56,521 nt of DNA from a virus, in the IMG/VR virus record IMGVR_UViG_3300000234_000003, positions 1 to 56,521 of that record. One strand, written 5' to 3'. The notes under the pieces were generated by a model. It saw only the letters and a program-made list of their open reading frames with translations, did not search any database and was not told the DNA's origin. The position numbers were made by a program, and so were the translations under genes. This document shows positions 15,341 to 24,222 of the stretch, one piece after another; the first letter of the stretch is position 1; every line of letters starts with the position of its first letter.

Positions 15341-17599
15341 ATGGAGACACTAATCAACCCTACGGGGTTACCTACATATATTCATAGATTGGGTATTTCA
15401 GACACTTCATTACGTAAAGAAATCCCAGTTAAATTATCGGCACCACTACATACACCTAAATTCTATTTTCTAGGAGATATGGGTACATATGAACCTATGC
15501 TTGTTAATAAAAATAGATTTTACAAGTTATACGGCAAAGAGCCTTTCAACCAAAGAAACAAATTTTATAATGTTGGTACAGCATTCATAGAAGGTGTACT
15601 AGGAACTCTGAGTGAGGAAAGCGGGTCAGCGGTTGTTCAGAGATTAGAAGTGGCTGGAGCTACTACTGCTGGAGTTGAGTTATGGATAGACATAGCTAAA
15701 CGGAATGATCTCCCTCAATATCGAAGAACCAGTAGTGGTGAACTAGTCACACCGTTAGTCACGGTTAAAACGGTGGGTTCAACTCCTGTTGATGAGGCTT
15801 TAAGAGGTTACCATGTCAGATACTATGTAAAACCCTCCACAGGCAGTTCTACTACCACTGAGGCTGGTCTTTTAGAGAATAACGCTGGTGCTAGTTGGGC
15901 TACTCTTACAGCACCAACATCCTCTACAGCGTATAGATTAGTGACCTTTAAGGGTAAATATAACGGTAGTGGGTATAACAATTATGGAGTAAGCTTAAAT
16001 GCTTATGATAAGAGAAACTTAGATTCTATTCTATTTAAAACTGGTAAACAATTTGCTTATAGTTTCAAGATATTTGAAAAAACAACAGAGAAAGATATGC
16101 CGTTTAAAACTGTTGATGGGGATGTTAATGCTAAATTTGTCTTGGCAAATAACTTTACCCACCCTAAGTATAATACCCATCTCTCGCTTGACCATGTTAT
16201 GGAGGAAAAATGGGAAAACACTACCAATACAGGTAAACCAACGCAGTATCCTATATTCGATGAACCTATTATTGAATATGCGAACATACAAGCAGTTTCT
16301 AAACTATTCATGGAAGCAGAAAAGAACTTCTTGAACTCGATTCCGACTGGTGCTACAGCTGGTAGTGCTATTAGAAGAAATATCACCACTACTAGTACAC
16401 CCGCGGCTACAGACGGCGTGGTTAATGGTAGTTATGCTTCTATTATAGATGTAGATCAAAATGCTGATATTAACACTGACTATGGTATGTTTAACACACT
16501 AAGCCATACTAATAGTATAGGTGTCAGATACTTCACTGTTATGGCCCCATCTACTATGGTTACAGCAGCTGCTGGCACAGAGAACGTTGAGAACATGAAC
16601 TCAATACCATTCTTTTTAAGAGGGGGTAGCGACGGTACTATAGTAGAAGGTAGTAATGGTTCTCTGAGCGGGAGTACATATGATGACCTTTGCAGAGCCG
16701 AATTTGTAAAATACGGGGATGAAAATTCTAAATATCAAAACACCGCCATTAACTTAGAAACGCACTTTTATGATGTAGGGTTTAGCATAACTACAAAAGA
16801 GGCTATGAAAAACATAATCTCACATAGAAAAGATACCATAGTGGTACTCTCCACACATACACACAATAAAACCATTAGAGTAAGTGCCAGTGACAACAGT
16901 CTTTATGATGATGCAAACACACTTGCTGCTAATATAAACATGACATATGCGGATGTTATGGAGAGTCAACACTTTTATACTCCAACGGCTAGATATCTTA
17001 TTGTGGTAGGTTCTTGTAGAGTAATCGACTCTATGTTTATGTATAGAGTCCCAGCTACATATGAGGTACTGATGAAGTATCAAAGATATATGGGCGGCAA
17101 TCAGAGACTATGGAGAGATAACTATAGTCTAAACGGGTATCCTAAAAATAGGGTAGAGTTTGTTAAAGACTTAAAACCCACAGTGTCTACTTTATCTATG
17201 GATGTGCGTAGCTGGGAAAGTAATCTTACGTGGTTTACTGATAAATCTCCTGATGAAAAACAATTGGTGAATATACAAACTGGTTACAATGCAGATGAAT
17301 CTGTTTTGAATAGTTATGAGGCGTTATGTGCAGCTGTTGTTATCAGTAAAATACACGATGATGTCCAAAGAACTTACTCTAATAGAAAAGACCTCACTAA
17401 GTCAGCTCTTAAGAGAGCTGTAGAAGAAGAATTATCTTATAGAACAAAAGGTCTCTTCATAGGCATAGGTTTAGATTTTGAAGTGAGTGTTGGTCTTGGG
17501 GATACTCCAGTTTGGCAGTGGCAAACTAAGACAATCATATCGGCGACCACAGGGTTTGGTTCTATGATCTCTATTATAGAGACAAGACAGTTGTCTTAA
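15341..17599 (+). CDS. Tail sheath protein
   Basis: Encodes 752 residues, AAAGGA upstream. The overall plan fits contractile-tail sheaths: variable, strand-rich protruding domains in the middle and a conserved C-terminal core. The end of the protein shows the expected sheath pattern: LNGYPKNRVEFVKDLKP, a helix with YEALCAAVVISKIHDDV, a long helix (KSALKRAVEEELSYRTKG), and a last strand (SMISIIETRQLS) that would complete the handshake with neighbouring subunits. The following gene is the tube, 22 bases downstream, the usual order. Length matches jumbo-phage sheaths (phiKZ gp29 is of similar size). Confidence 0.8.
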   Translation: METLINPTGLPTYIHRLGISDTSLRKEIPVKLSAPLHTPKFYFLGDMGTYEPMLVNKNRFYKLYGKEPFNQRNKFYNVGTAFIEGVLGTLSEESGSAVVQRLEVAGATTAGVELWIDIAKRNDLPQYRRTSSGELVTPLVTVKTVGSTPVDEALRGYHVRYYVKPSTGSSTTTEAGLLENNAGASWATLTAPTSSTAYRLVTFKGKYNGSGYNNYGVSLNAYDKRNLDSILFKTGKQFAYSFKIFEKTTEKDMPFKTVDGDVNAKFVLANNFTHPKYNTHLSLDHVMEEKWENTTNTGKPTQYPIFDEPIIEYANIQAVSKLFMEAEKNFLNSIPTGATAGSAIRRNITTTSTPAATDGVVNGSYASIIDVDQNADINTDYGMFNTLSHTNSIGVRYFTVMAPSTMVTAAAGTENVENMNSIPFFLRGGSDGTIVEGSNGSLSGSTYDDLCRAEFVKYGDENSKYQNTAINLETHFYDVGFSITTKEAMKNIISHRKDTIVVLSTHTHNKTIRVSASDNSLYDDANTLAANINMTYADVMESQHFYTPTARYLIVVGSCRVIDSMFMYRVPATYEVLMKYQRYMGGNQRLWRDNYSLNGYPKNRVEFVKDLKPTVSTLSMDVRSWESNLTWFTDKSPDEKQLVNIQTGYNADESVLNSYEALCAAVVISKIHDDVQRTYSNRKDLTKSALKRAVEEELSYRTKGLFIGIGLDFEVSVGLGDTPVWQWQTKTIISATTGFGSMISIIETRQLS

Positions 17600-17621
17600 A
17601 AATTAAAAAAAGGATATAATC

Positions 17622-18608
17622 ATGGCAATAGACGATCTGTTCGTACAACAACAGTTTGGTACTGTGACGGGGATGGTTGGGGTTAACCCAGCGTTCGGTG
17701 GCCACTCTGGATACTACCCAGGATTAGGAAAAGTAATCGGAGGCAAAATTTATCAAGAGTTACTAAACTCAGAGCCTGCAATTTCTACTAACGTAGTGGT
17801 GGCTGTGTTAGAAACTCCAAAGGTTTTTGACTTTTTCACATCACCTACAGCGGCACAACTTAAAGAAACATATAAAAATATCTTTACGCGCCAATATGAC
17901 GCAATAACTGGTCTAAAATACGGGTTGAATATAACCACGAATGAGGATTACCGAATCGGGGCATCTATGGACTCCTATCAGGTAATCACAGGTGTTAGAG
18001 CTGAAAAGACGACTGTGAACTATTCGTTCACCGATAAGTATGGTTCTGTTATTCAAGAGTTCCTTATGTTTTTAACAAGATTGACTGGTAAAGATGAATA
18101 TACTCAGAAACCAGCACTAATAGAGGCTCTTCATAGGGATGGTAAAACACACGATGAAATAGTACAAGCGGTACATAAATACGGCTATCTTAGTAATGTA
18201 CGGACTGGTAAATTCTTGTACTATGAAACTGATCATTCTGGTATGCATGTACATAGAGCGTGGGTAGTTGTTAACCACTTTCCGAATACCACTACTGGTA
18301 TTATAGAGAGCAAATCAAGCCTGAAAGAGGATGGTACACTATCTATACTTGAAGTCCCTATGGCTGGAATAACAGTATATAATGAGCCTGACATACTATT
18401 TATGGCTAAAGAGCACTTAAACGCGTCTTTAAACTCAATAGGTAAACGCCATGGCGCTACGAATAGTGGCGCGGACCAATACTCGAGAGACTCGTTGACA
18501 ACCATTGGAGTAGATAGTAGAAATAGTGCAGTGTATATTGCCAGTGAGACCAACCCTGGTGAGACGAGCCGCTTTGATACCTTCTTTGATGGCATCGCTA
18601 TACGATAG
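17622..18608 (+). CDS. Tail tube protein
   Basis: Encodes 328 residues, AAAAAGGA upstream, directly after the sheath gene. Small Gly-rich N-terminus, then a strand-rich protein without membrane segments; SYQVITGVRAEKTTVNYSFTD and the long hairpin-like strand pairs around HRAWVVVNHFPNTTTGIIES suit the tube beta-barrel fold. It should polymerise as hexamer rings inside the sheath and form the DNA channel. Larger than T4 gp19, in keeping with phiKZ-type tubes. Identity rests mainly on its position after the sheath. Confidence 0.75.
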   Translation: MAIDDLFVQQQFGTVTGMVGVNPAFGGHSGYYPGLGKVIGGKIYQELLNSEPAISTNVVVAVLETPKVFDFFTSPTAAQLKETYKNIFTRQYDAITGLKYGLNITTNEDYRIGASMDSYQVITGVRAEKTTVNYSFTDKYGSVIQEFLMFLTRLTGKDEYTQKPALIEALHRDGKTHDEIVQAVHKYGYLSNVRTGKFLYYETDHSGMHVHRAWVVVNHFPNTTTGIIESKSSLKEDGTLSILEVPMAGITVYNEPDILFMAKEHLNASLNSIGKRHGATNSGADQYSRDSLTTIGVDSRNSAVYIASETNPGETSRFDTFFDGIAIR

Positions 18609-18724
18609 ACCAATTGTATTACAACATACCTTAATATCACGAGGCACCACACATAGATATTATTAAGACACCACTGCGCAGTGAACGTCATAACTTCAAG
18701 GCGTATAAAAAAAAGAACCAGCAC

Positions 18725-18753
18725 CAGTAGATGTCACATAGTGGCATCTACTG
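18725..18753. terminator. Terminator hairpin after tail tube gene
   Basis: A 13-bp stem (one G-T pair) with a 3-base loop ATA, followed on the plus strand by TTTGTTT. It lies between the convergent tube gene and the 125-residue gene. Confidence 0.6.
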
Positions 18754-18759
18754 TTTGTT

Positions 18760-19137
18760 TCAATCTTCCACCACTGAGGCTATTAACCTCTTTTTCGCCG
18801 ACTCTATATACTTGCTGTTATCCAGCCCTTTATTCGTATAGCGTGTAGCGACCTCATCGCCCTCTACTCTAACGTGAAAGGATTCACCATTAAAGCCACA
18901 TTTTCCGCCTATGCTACGCTTATTGTCTATAGCGTAGTCTATCATTGCTTTTTGGAAGACTTGTATATCCTCCATAACTTTTTTATGTTCCTCTTTTGTA
19001 GCTAAGGCTACTTTAGAAAAGACTTCATCGAACTTTTCAGGAGTTTCAGCTAATAGCCTAGTCGTCGTCTCTATGCGTTCCTTTAGACGCTCTTTAGTAA
19101 CGTGCGGCACTTGGCCTTTATTTTCTACTTTTGACAT
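18760..19137 (-). CDS. Unknown small charged protein
   Basis: Encodes 125 residues, AAAGGA upstream. Highly charged and mostly helical (KERLKERIETTTRLLAETPE, KKVMEDIQVFQKAMIDYA), probably with coiled coil in residues 15-75, then a short strand-rich end (ESFHVRVEGDEVATRY). No family recognised. Single-gene unit divergent from the gene at 19256, with promoter-like elements in the shared gap. Confidence 0.7.
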   Translation of the reverse strand: MSKVENKGQVPHVTKERLKERIETTTRLLAETPEKFDEVFSKVALATKEEHKKVMEDIQVFQKAMIDYAIDNKRSIGGKCGFNGESFHVRVEGDEVATRYTNKGLDNSKYIESAKKRLIASVVED

Positions 19138-19181
19138 AATTTTCCTTTATGGTTTAGGTATACTAACATAGTATCCATAAT

Positions 19182-19193
19182 AATAATATGTAC
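19182..19193 (-). promoter_or_regulatory. Candidate phage promoter element (GTACATATTATT)
   Basis: Minus-strand GTACATATTATTATT about 45 bases upstream of the gene starting at 19137; resembles AACATATTAT at 8463 and 45380. The opposite strand carries TAACATAGTAT at about 19163, which could serve the divergent gene at 19256. Confidence 0.28.
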
Positions 19194-19255
19194 ACAAAAA
19201 AAAATAAAAACAGAGATATAAGAGGATTTAATGAACATAAGTAAAAAGGATAGAA

Positions 19256-20446
19256 ATGGCTGTAATAGATTTTAGTGACAATATTAGCCGCAGTAATCTC
19301 GGGTTTTCCATAGAGAATTTCATAACGGCTAAGGAGTCATATGTTCAGGATTATAGAAAGTTACCTGTATTAGGTATACCTTTTGACTTGATAGATGACG
19401 CGGCTAATGCGGTGATGCCAATGATAGAAACTATGCATAATAAGTTAGATTCTCTATTGGATATGGACACGTATCTAACTAAAGAGCAACAAGCGATGTT
19501 TCCAGAAGGTGTGCTGAGCTTATTGACTAACACGGCCATAAATGGTCTACTAGGGGATAAGAATGATGCTTTAAAGATGTTACTGATGGAGTGCGGATAC
19601 ATATACGATACGGGCGACATAAGCGTAGATGGGTATCTAAAAAGCTTAAAAGCTTACTTATATGGCACGCTGTATATGTTAAAACAGATGATATTAGGAG
19701 GGCAGTGTAGTGCTGTGAATATACTATATACAGGTATGATGTCAGCTGTGAAGAATAACACAGGAGTCTACGTATATACTGAAGATAGACCAAACGGCAT
19801 AGCTGGTGTAGATTATACTGAACATTATGTGAATGACGACGGACATATATTCAGATACTATGACGACAGTGATGTTGACCACACTATACCGCTAAAAGAA
19901 AAAGATGTCACTAATATATTTGCTATGGCGATACCAGCCATATTGCACGACGACGACCTTACTCCTAATATAGAGACACTTAAAGGATCTATGAGTCTAT
20001 ATGATAAACTATATAAGAGAGACGACATAGTGGTTAGTAAACCCCCTAACATATCCGTAGTAGTTAACAAATACGCTAGTAACATAGTTATTCCCATTAA
20101 TACTATAGATGAGGCTACTACTGTGATTAGAGACAGTCTATCTGTGGTGAATGGCGTGATGGTTGGTGAGCCAAGCGAACTCATCAATAAAGACCAGTAC
20201 GGTAGAAAGAACTGTAACACTACTCCTATAGAGATATATTCTCTTTATAAGAATGGTTATGTGGTTGGTGAAAATAAACAGCTGACTATAGTTAAGGGTA
20301 AAGGCGCGCCTATGAAAAAAGCGTTATTGGGTAGAGAGATTAGGGACACCAACGGGGGTCTGGTAGGGTATGATGCTAAAACCATAAATACGGGGGATTA
20401 CATAGACTATGATATGATAAACTTAATTATAAATGGAGATAGATAG
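19256..20446 (+). CDS. Unknown protein, probably structural
   Basis: Encodes 396 residues, AAAAAGGA upstream. The first 150 residues are helical with hydrophobic stretches too short or polar for clear membrane spans (GYLKSLKAYLYGTLYMLKQMI); the rest is strand-rich and acidic. No domain recognised. It sits between the tail sheath/tube block and the polymerase/baseplate operon, so a tail or baseplate role is possible. Its TAG stop is inside a strong hairpin shared with the convergent gene. Confidence 0.7.
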   Translation: MAVIDFSDNISRSNLGFSIENFITAKESYVQDYRKLPVLGIPFDLIDDAANAVMPMIETMHNKLDSLLDMDTYLTKEQQAMFPEGVLSLLTNTAINGLLGDKNDALKMLLMECGYIYDTGDISVDGYLKSLKAYLYGTLYMLKQMILGGQCSAVNILYTGMMSAVKNNTGVYVYTEDRPNGIAGVDYTEHYVNDDGHIFRYYDDSDVDHTIPLKEKDVTNIFAMAIPAILHDDDLTPNIETLKGSMSLYDKLYKRDDIVVSKPPNISVVVNKYASNIVIPINTIDEATTVIRDSLSVVNGVMVGEPSELINKDQYGRKNCNTTPIEIYSLYKNGYVVGENKQLTIVKGKGAPMKKALLGREIRDTNGGLVGYDAKTINTGDYIDYDMINLIINGDR

Positions 20447-20468
20447 GTGTCCCCTATCTATCTCCATT
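20432..20468. terminator. Bidirectional terminator overlapping a stop codon
   Basis: A 16-bp perfect stem with loop TGTCC. The stop codon of the plus-strand gene (20444-20446) lies in the stem, and the convergent gene's stop begins at 20469, so only 22 bases separate the two coding regions. Confidence 0.65.
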
Positions 20469-22685
20469 CTATCTAGCCATTGTTCCATCACCAGTGAATA
20501 AGCCACCAGTTAAAGCTTTAAGAGTGTCGCCACCTCTAGCCCCTATCAGTGTTGAGTTAGCGATAAGCCCTATGTTACTTTCAAGTCTAGCTAACTTCAT
20601 TAATAGCTTAGGTTTAAAAAATCTATCTGTATATAAACTACGTCCACCTATAGTGGCTAAGTATCTATTAAACGGTGACGCGTCATTACTAGCCATAATG
20701 AAGCTACCAAATGTGGAAGAGTTTACTGGGGCAGCTAATACGTGACTTAAGTCAGCCACAGTGAATTCTATCTCTATATTGGTCACCTTACCATTCACAG
20801 TAAACCCATACCCACCATTACCTCTACGCACAGTGAATGATGTCACCATCGCTAGGTCAGATATCTGTCTGCCTCTGTTATGTACTCTCAATAGCGGAGG
20901 TGAGGTGTATGCCATATCGCCTATAGCTTTAGGTAACACAAGAGGCAACAAACAGCTCAACGGCACTATTATGTCTTGCACCCTGGATATGGTGTTACTA
21001 TATGGCCCCCCTAATATAATTTTATAAGTCAATGTCTGATATTGAGCATTGGAGTCAGACCACATATGGTCATAACTCATTAGTCCATATCCTAGTAAAA
21101 CAGTAAGTAAGTTACCGAATCCTCCAGTGAAACCATCTATAGCTCCAAGCATTAAGTCCTTAGTGGCATTAGTTACGGCTGTGGTCACAGCATTCATATT
21201 AAGGTCTGGTAAACTGAATCTAATGTCTCTTATACCCATACTGCCAGAGTTTATGAGTCCCTCACCCATAACTGGTTGTGTATCATTACTGAATGACTCT
21301 GATAGGGTTTTAGTGTGTTCTACTGAAAAGGATACTGTAGATCCACCTGTAGCTAAGACCGATTTAAGGGTATTAACCACATTTTCCCAATAGTTTGATA
21401 AGTTATTTGAATCATCAGTTGTTGGTCTTTTTGAGGTGTCTTCATTATTTTTTGGTGCGGCGGTGGCACCTTCGGTAGTACTTTCAATCTTATTTAAAAT
21501 CTCGTCAGTTGCATATGCGTTAAATCCCTCCTTCCTTATTGTCACAGTAGGGGACTCCTTCAAAGTATCTATTTTATCCACGTCACCATAGTTTACATTC
21601 TCATAGCTGTCAACTATACTATTTAATGTCTTCGTATCATCAGTCTCCTCTGCCGCAGCAAGTAACGCTGCATTCTCCTTTTCTACTATTGTTTGTAGTT
21701 TTTTAGTTGTCCTACTTACTAGGGATAAAATATCTATACTACCATCTTGAAATACCCCATTCTTCCCATCAAATAGACCTTTATACAACCTATCTAATCC
21801 GACCCTATCTGCCTGTTGTTCTCGTGTACCTTTTTCACGAGATTGTTTGTCTTTAATAGTCCCAAGAGCTGCATCATATGCATTGGTTATTAAGTCATCT
21901 ACATCATATTTGGTGTTTTCGGCAAGGGGTTTCGTATTATAAGACAATAACTCTTCCGAATACAATCCCTCTTCTGTATACAATATAGTGGCTATATTGT
22001 TTACTGTAGACCAGTATACGTGCATATCTGGTTTATGTGTATAGAATCTAGGACTACCAGCCATTGACATGATCTGCTTAACCCCTTTGGCTGCTAATAT
22101 GTACAGTGCTCTCCAGGCGAAGAAATAAAATGATGCCGCAACCCCCACACCTAACCCAGCGGTATATGCTGTACCAGGTAGCCTACCCTCATTAGCAACA
22201 ATTTGGTCTGTTATATTAACACTGTTTGTGAGATAAGATACTATGTTCTTAAATTTAGGAACACCAGTCTCTAGTGTAAGTATCTCCATGTTATCGTCTA
22301 TCATAGTAGACCATATTTCTCCCTGACCTAACTCTCTCACGTCGCTAAGTACACTCATCTTAGATACACTAATGTTGCCACCTCTACCCTTACTTGGGAC
22401 ATCGCAGATTGCGTTCCATTGGTATGGGGGGTTAACAACGATATGACCCCCGATAGATGAGTCGCCAACTTTACTGAAAGCAGTGCCTGTACTCATAACT
22501 ACATCCCTATAGGTAGCATCCACATCTCTTATTTTTACTAAAAATGGAGTATCTATCCACAAATAGTCATCCTCATCACCTATACCTAAGTACTGCGAGT
22601 TATCAACCGTGTCATCTATCTGCTCGTGCTCTCCTGGTATAACTATGTTTGACTTTGCTAACGCCTTGTATTTATCAGTTGACAT
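20469..22685 (-). CDS. Baseplate/tail-tube-end protein candidate
   Basis: Encodes 738 residues, AAGGA upstream. The centre (residues ~260-430) is polar and low-complexity, with an Ala/Glu/Asp-rich part. A hydrophobic helix lies near 175-200 (GVAASFYFFAWRALYILAA) and further hydrophobic stretches follow at about 560-620. The C-terminal part has PPLLRVHNRGRQIS, FTVRRGNGGYGFTVNGK and IEIEFTVADLSHVL, the strand pattern of tube-like domains in proteins that cap the tail tube on the baseplate (T4 gp48/gp54 and Bacillus XkdP types). This is inference from pattern; no search was possible. It is the last gene of the polymerase/protease operon. Confidence 0.45.
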   Translation of the reverse strand: MSTDKYKALAKSNIVIPGEHEQIDDTVDNSQYLGIGDEDDYLWIDTPFLVKIRDVDATYRDVVMSTGTAFSKVGDSSIGGHIVVNPPYQWNAICDVPSKGRGGNISVSKMSVLSDVRELGQGEIWSTMIDDNMEILTLETGVPKFKNIVSYLTNSVNITDQIVANEGRLPGTAYTAGLGVGVAASFYFFAWRALYILAAKGVKQIMSMAGSPRFYTHKPDMHVYWSTVNNIATILYTEEGLYSEELLSYNTKPLAENTKYDVDDLITNAYDAALGTIKDKQSREKGTREQQADRVGLDRLYKGLFDGKNGVFQDGSIDILSLVSRTTKKLQTIVEKENAALLAAAEETDDTKTLNSIVDSYENVNYGDVDKIDTLKESPTVTIRKEGFNAYATDEILNKIESTTEGATAAPKNNEDTSKRPTTDDSNNLSNYWENVVNTLKSVLATGGSTVSFSVEHTKTLSESFSNDTQPVMGEGLINSGSMGIRDIRFSLPDLNMNAVTTAVTNATKDLMLGAIDGFTGGFGNLLTVLLGYGLMSYDHMWSDSNAQYQTLTYKIILGGPYSNTISRVQDIIVPLSCLLPLVLPKAIGDMAYTSPPLLRVHNRGRQISDLAMVTSFTVRRGNGGYGFTVNGKVTNIEIEFTVADLSHVLAAPVNSSTFGSFIMASNDASPFNRYLATIGGRSLYTDRFFKPKLLMKLARLESNIGLIANSTLIGARGGDTLKALTGGLFTGDGTMAR

Positions 22686-22709
22686 ATATATTCCTTATTA
22701 TTATCTGAC

Positions 22710-22734
22710 AGTGAGGTGCTTAAAGCACCTCACT
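22710..22734 (-). other. Intra-operon hairpin over protease stop codon
   Basis: An 11-bp perfect stem (AGTGAGGTGCT) with a 3-base loop. The protease gene's stop lies at the loop and the next gene starts 25 bases later. No T-run follows, so RNA processing, stabilisation or pausing is likelier than termination. Confidence 0.5.
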
Positions 22735-23487
22735 AGTCCAATGTTTTTTACCACACCCGCTTAACGAGCATTTGGATATAATCTTTTTTATATTATCGTC
22801 GAAACCGCTCGAGTTTTCCACGTCCCACTCTAAGTATTCCTTTAAGAATACATTGTTCGGTTTCTCTACATATAGATCATCAACAAAAAAATTGAATGAC
22901 GACTCACTACCCATAGTGTGTCCCTTGGTGGCATATTTAATGCCTGGTTCATATACTAAGTCAAATGTTATTATGTACCTGAGGTACCTAACAATCTCTC
23001 CATTGACTATCTTTTGTTCAAACATATATCTGCCTGAAAAGATAGCATCAGCAAACTCATTATTTATGGCTCCATCTAACACAGAGGCTAGCTCACCATG
23101 TGGCTTAACCCAGCCCTGTATAATGTAAATATTAGGTTTACCTTCCTCGTGTTTATCTGTTGGCAATAGGCTTATGTCTTTAAAAATACCACAAGTTCTT
23201 TTTTCAGCTATGGAGGTGAATCTCATTTTAAAATTTTCTATAGTTTCACAGTTCTCCCTAATTGGGTGTCCATTCTCAGCCTTTAGCTGACCTCGCTTGA
23301 CTCTTTCTGTGAACTCGCTACTGGCTAAAAATATCTTTTTTACCTCTTCAGTCGCATCGTAATAGATACCCCTACTGTTGAAAACATTTAAAGCACCTAA
23401 ATTAACTTTGTAGTAACCGTGTTGGTCTTTTTCTAATGGTCCATTAGCGTGTAGATTACTAGTTGTTATAGTTATTATCGCTGACAC
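22720..23487 (-). CDS. Prohead maturation protease candidate (S77, phiKZ gp175/T4 gp21-like)
   Basis: Encodes 255 residues from a GTG with AAGGAG upstream. The layout matches phage prohead serine proteases: His in LKAENGHP (H74; compare the E-x-x-HP of T4 gp21), then a strand-rich region with GWVKPHGELASVLDGA (tPsG-like), then the nucleophile in AIFSGRY (S151; compare vSsR), and finally RYIITFDLVYEPGIKYA, which resembles the closing strand with a conserved Asp and the loss of the C-terminal tail. It would cleave capsid and inner-head proteins, possibly after Glu. Two late cysteines (SLSGCGKKHW) are unusual. It lies in an operon with polymerase and virion genes, distant from the capsid gene. 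Confidence 0.65.
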   Translation of the reverse strand: MSAIITITTSNLHANGPLEKDQHGYYKVNLGALNVFNSRGIYYDATEEVKKIFLASSEFTERVKRGQLKAENGHPIRENCETIENFKMRFTSIAEKRTCGIFKDISLLPTDKHEEGKPNIYIIQGWVKPHGELASVLDGAINNEFADAIFSGRYMFEQKIVNGEIVRYLRYIITFDLVYEPGIKYATKGHTMGSESSFNFFVDDLYVEKPNNVFLKEYLEWDVENSSGFDDNIKKIISKCSLSGCGKKHWTSEVL

Positions 23488-23499
23488 TGTATCTCCTTG

Positions 23500-24222
23500 T
23501 TATAGCAGTAGTAAAGACTCTATATCTGTTTGGTTTAGATTTTCTTTACCCATTATTTCTATTAAGCCGTCCATTAGATAATTCCCTGTTAATACACCAG
23601 CGTTAGTTGGTACATTCAGTACATCAGAAATACCTATCGGCTCATACTCATCGTGGGTAATCAACTGCCTACCCATTTGTCTAGAGTATAGTGAACCATC
23701 TTTAGATTTAGACGAAAGTGCCTCTAATATCTCAAAAGGGGTTGTGTTATTGGCTATGTCGCTATCAGTAAACTTTTTTACTTTACTAAATAAGTCAACC
23801 AAATCAGAGTACCATAGATACCAAGGTCTATTCTTAGTTAAAATAAACTCCTCTACTGCTTCAAAAACATTAGAGTTGCTTTTTAAAACACTTCTCTCGG
23901 TCAATAACCTAGACCCTTTTATAAATCTCAGTAATAAATATTCCTTTTTATCCATAAACACGTTCTCTATAGATATAGGTTCTAATTGACCCTTAGCAGG
24001 TATGTTGATTAACCCGTATGTTTTATTATCTTCTGTAAAGACAGCTAAGACCAAAAGAGTACTAACGCCGACCATTACTTCAGCCAAACCAGACTCGATA
24101 TATCTGTAAGGTATGTATACGTTTAAATTTTCTTTAGCACGTATCTCTTGCCCAACCATCTCTACCTTAGAGTGTAATAGGGCATTATCCCTTTTGATAG
24201 AAGTAATGTCTATAGTTACCAT
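23500..24222 (-). CDS. Unknown protein, polymerase/protease operon
   Basis: Encodes 240 residues. Its ATG overlaps the end of the preceding gene by seven bases, so translation is coupled. Strand-rich N-terminal half, one hydrophobic stretch (VMVGVSTLLVLAVF, residues ~49-62) that is short for a membrane span, helical C-terminal half. No known motif. Neighbours suggest a virion or tail-completion protein. Confidence 0.7.
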   Translation of the reverse strand: MVTIDITSIKRDNALLHSKVEMVGQEIRAKENLNVYIPYRYIESGLAEVMVGVSTLLVLAVFTEDNKTYGLINIPAKGQLEPISIENVFMDKKEYLLLRFIKGSRLLTERSVLKSNSNVFEAVEEFILTKNRPWYLWYSDLVDLFSKVKKFTDSDIANNTTPFEILEALSSKSKDGSLYSRQMGRQLITHDEYEPIGISDVLNVPTNAGVLTGNYLMDGLIEIMGKENLNQTDIESLLLL

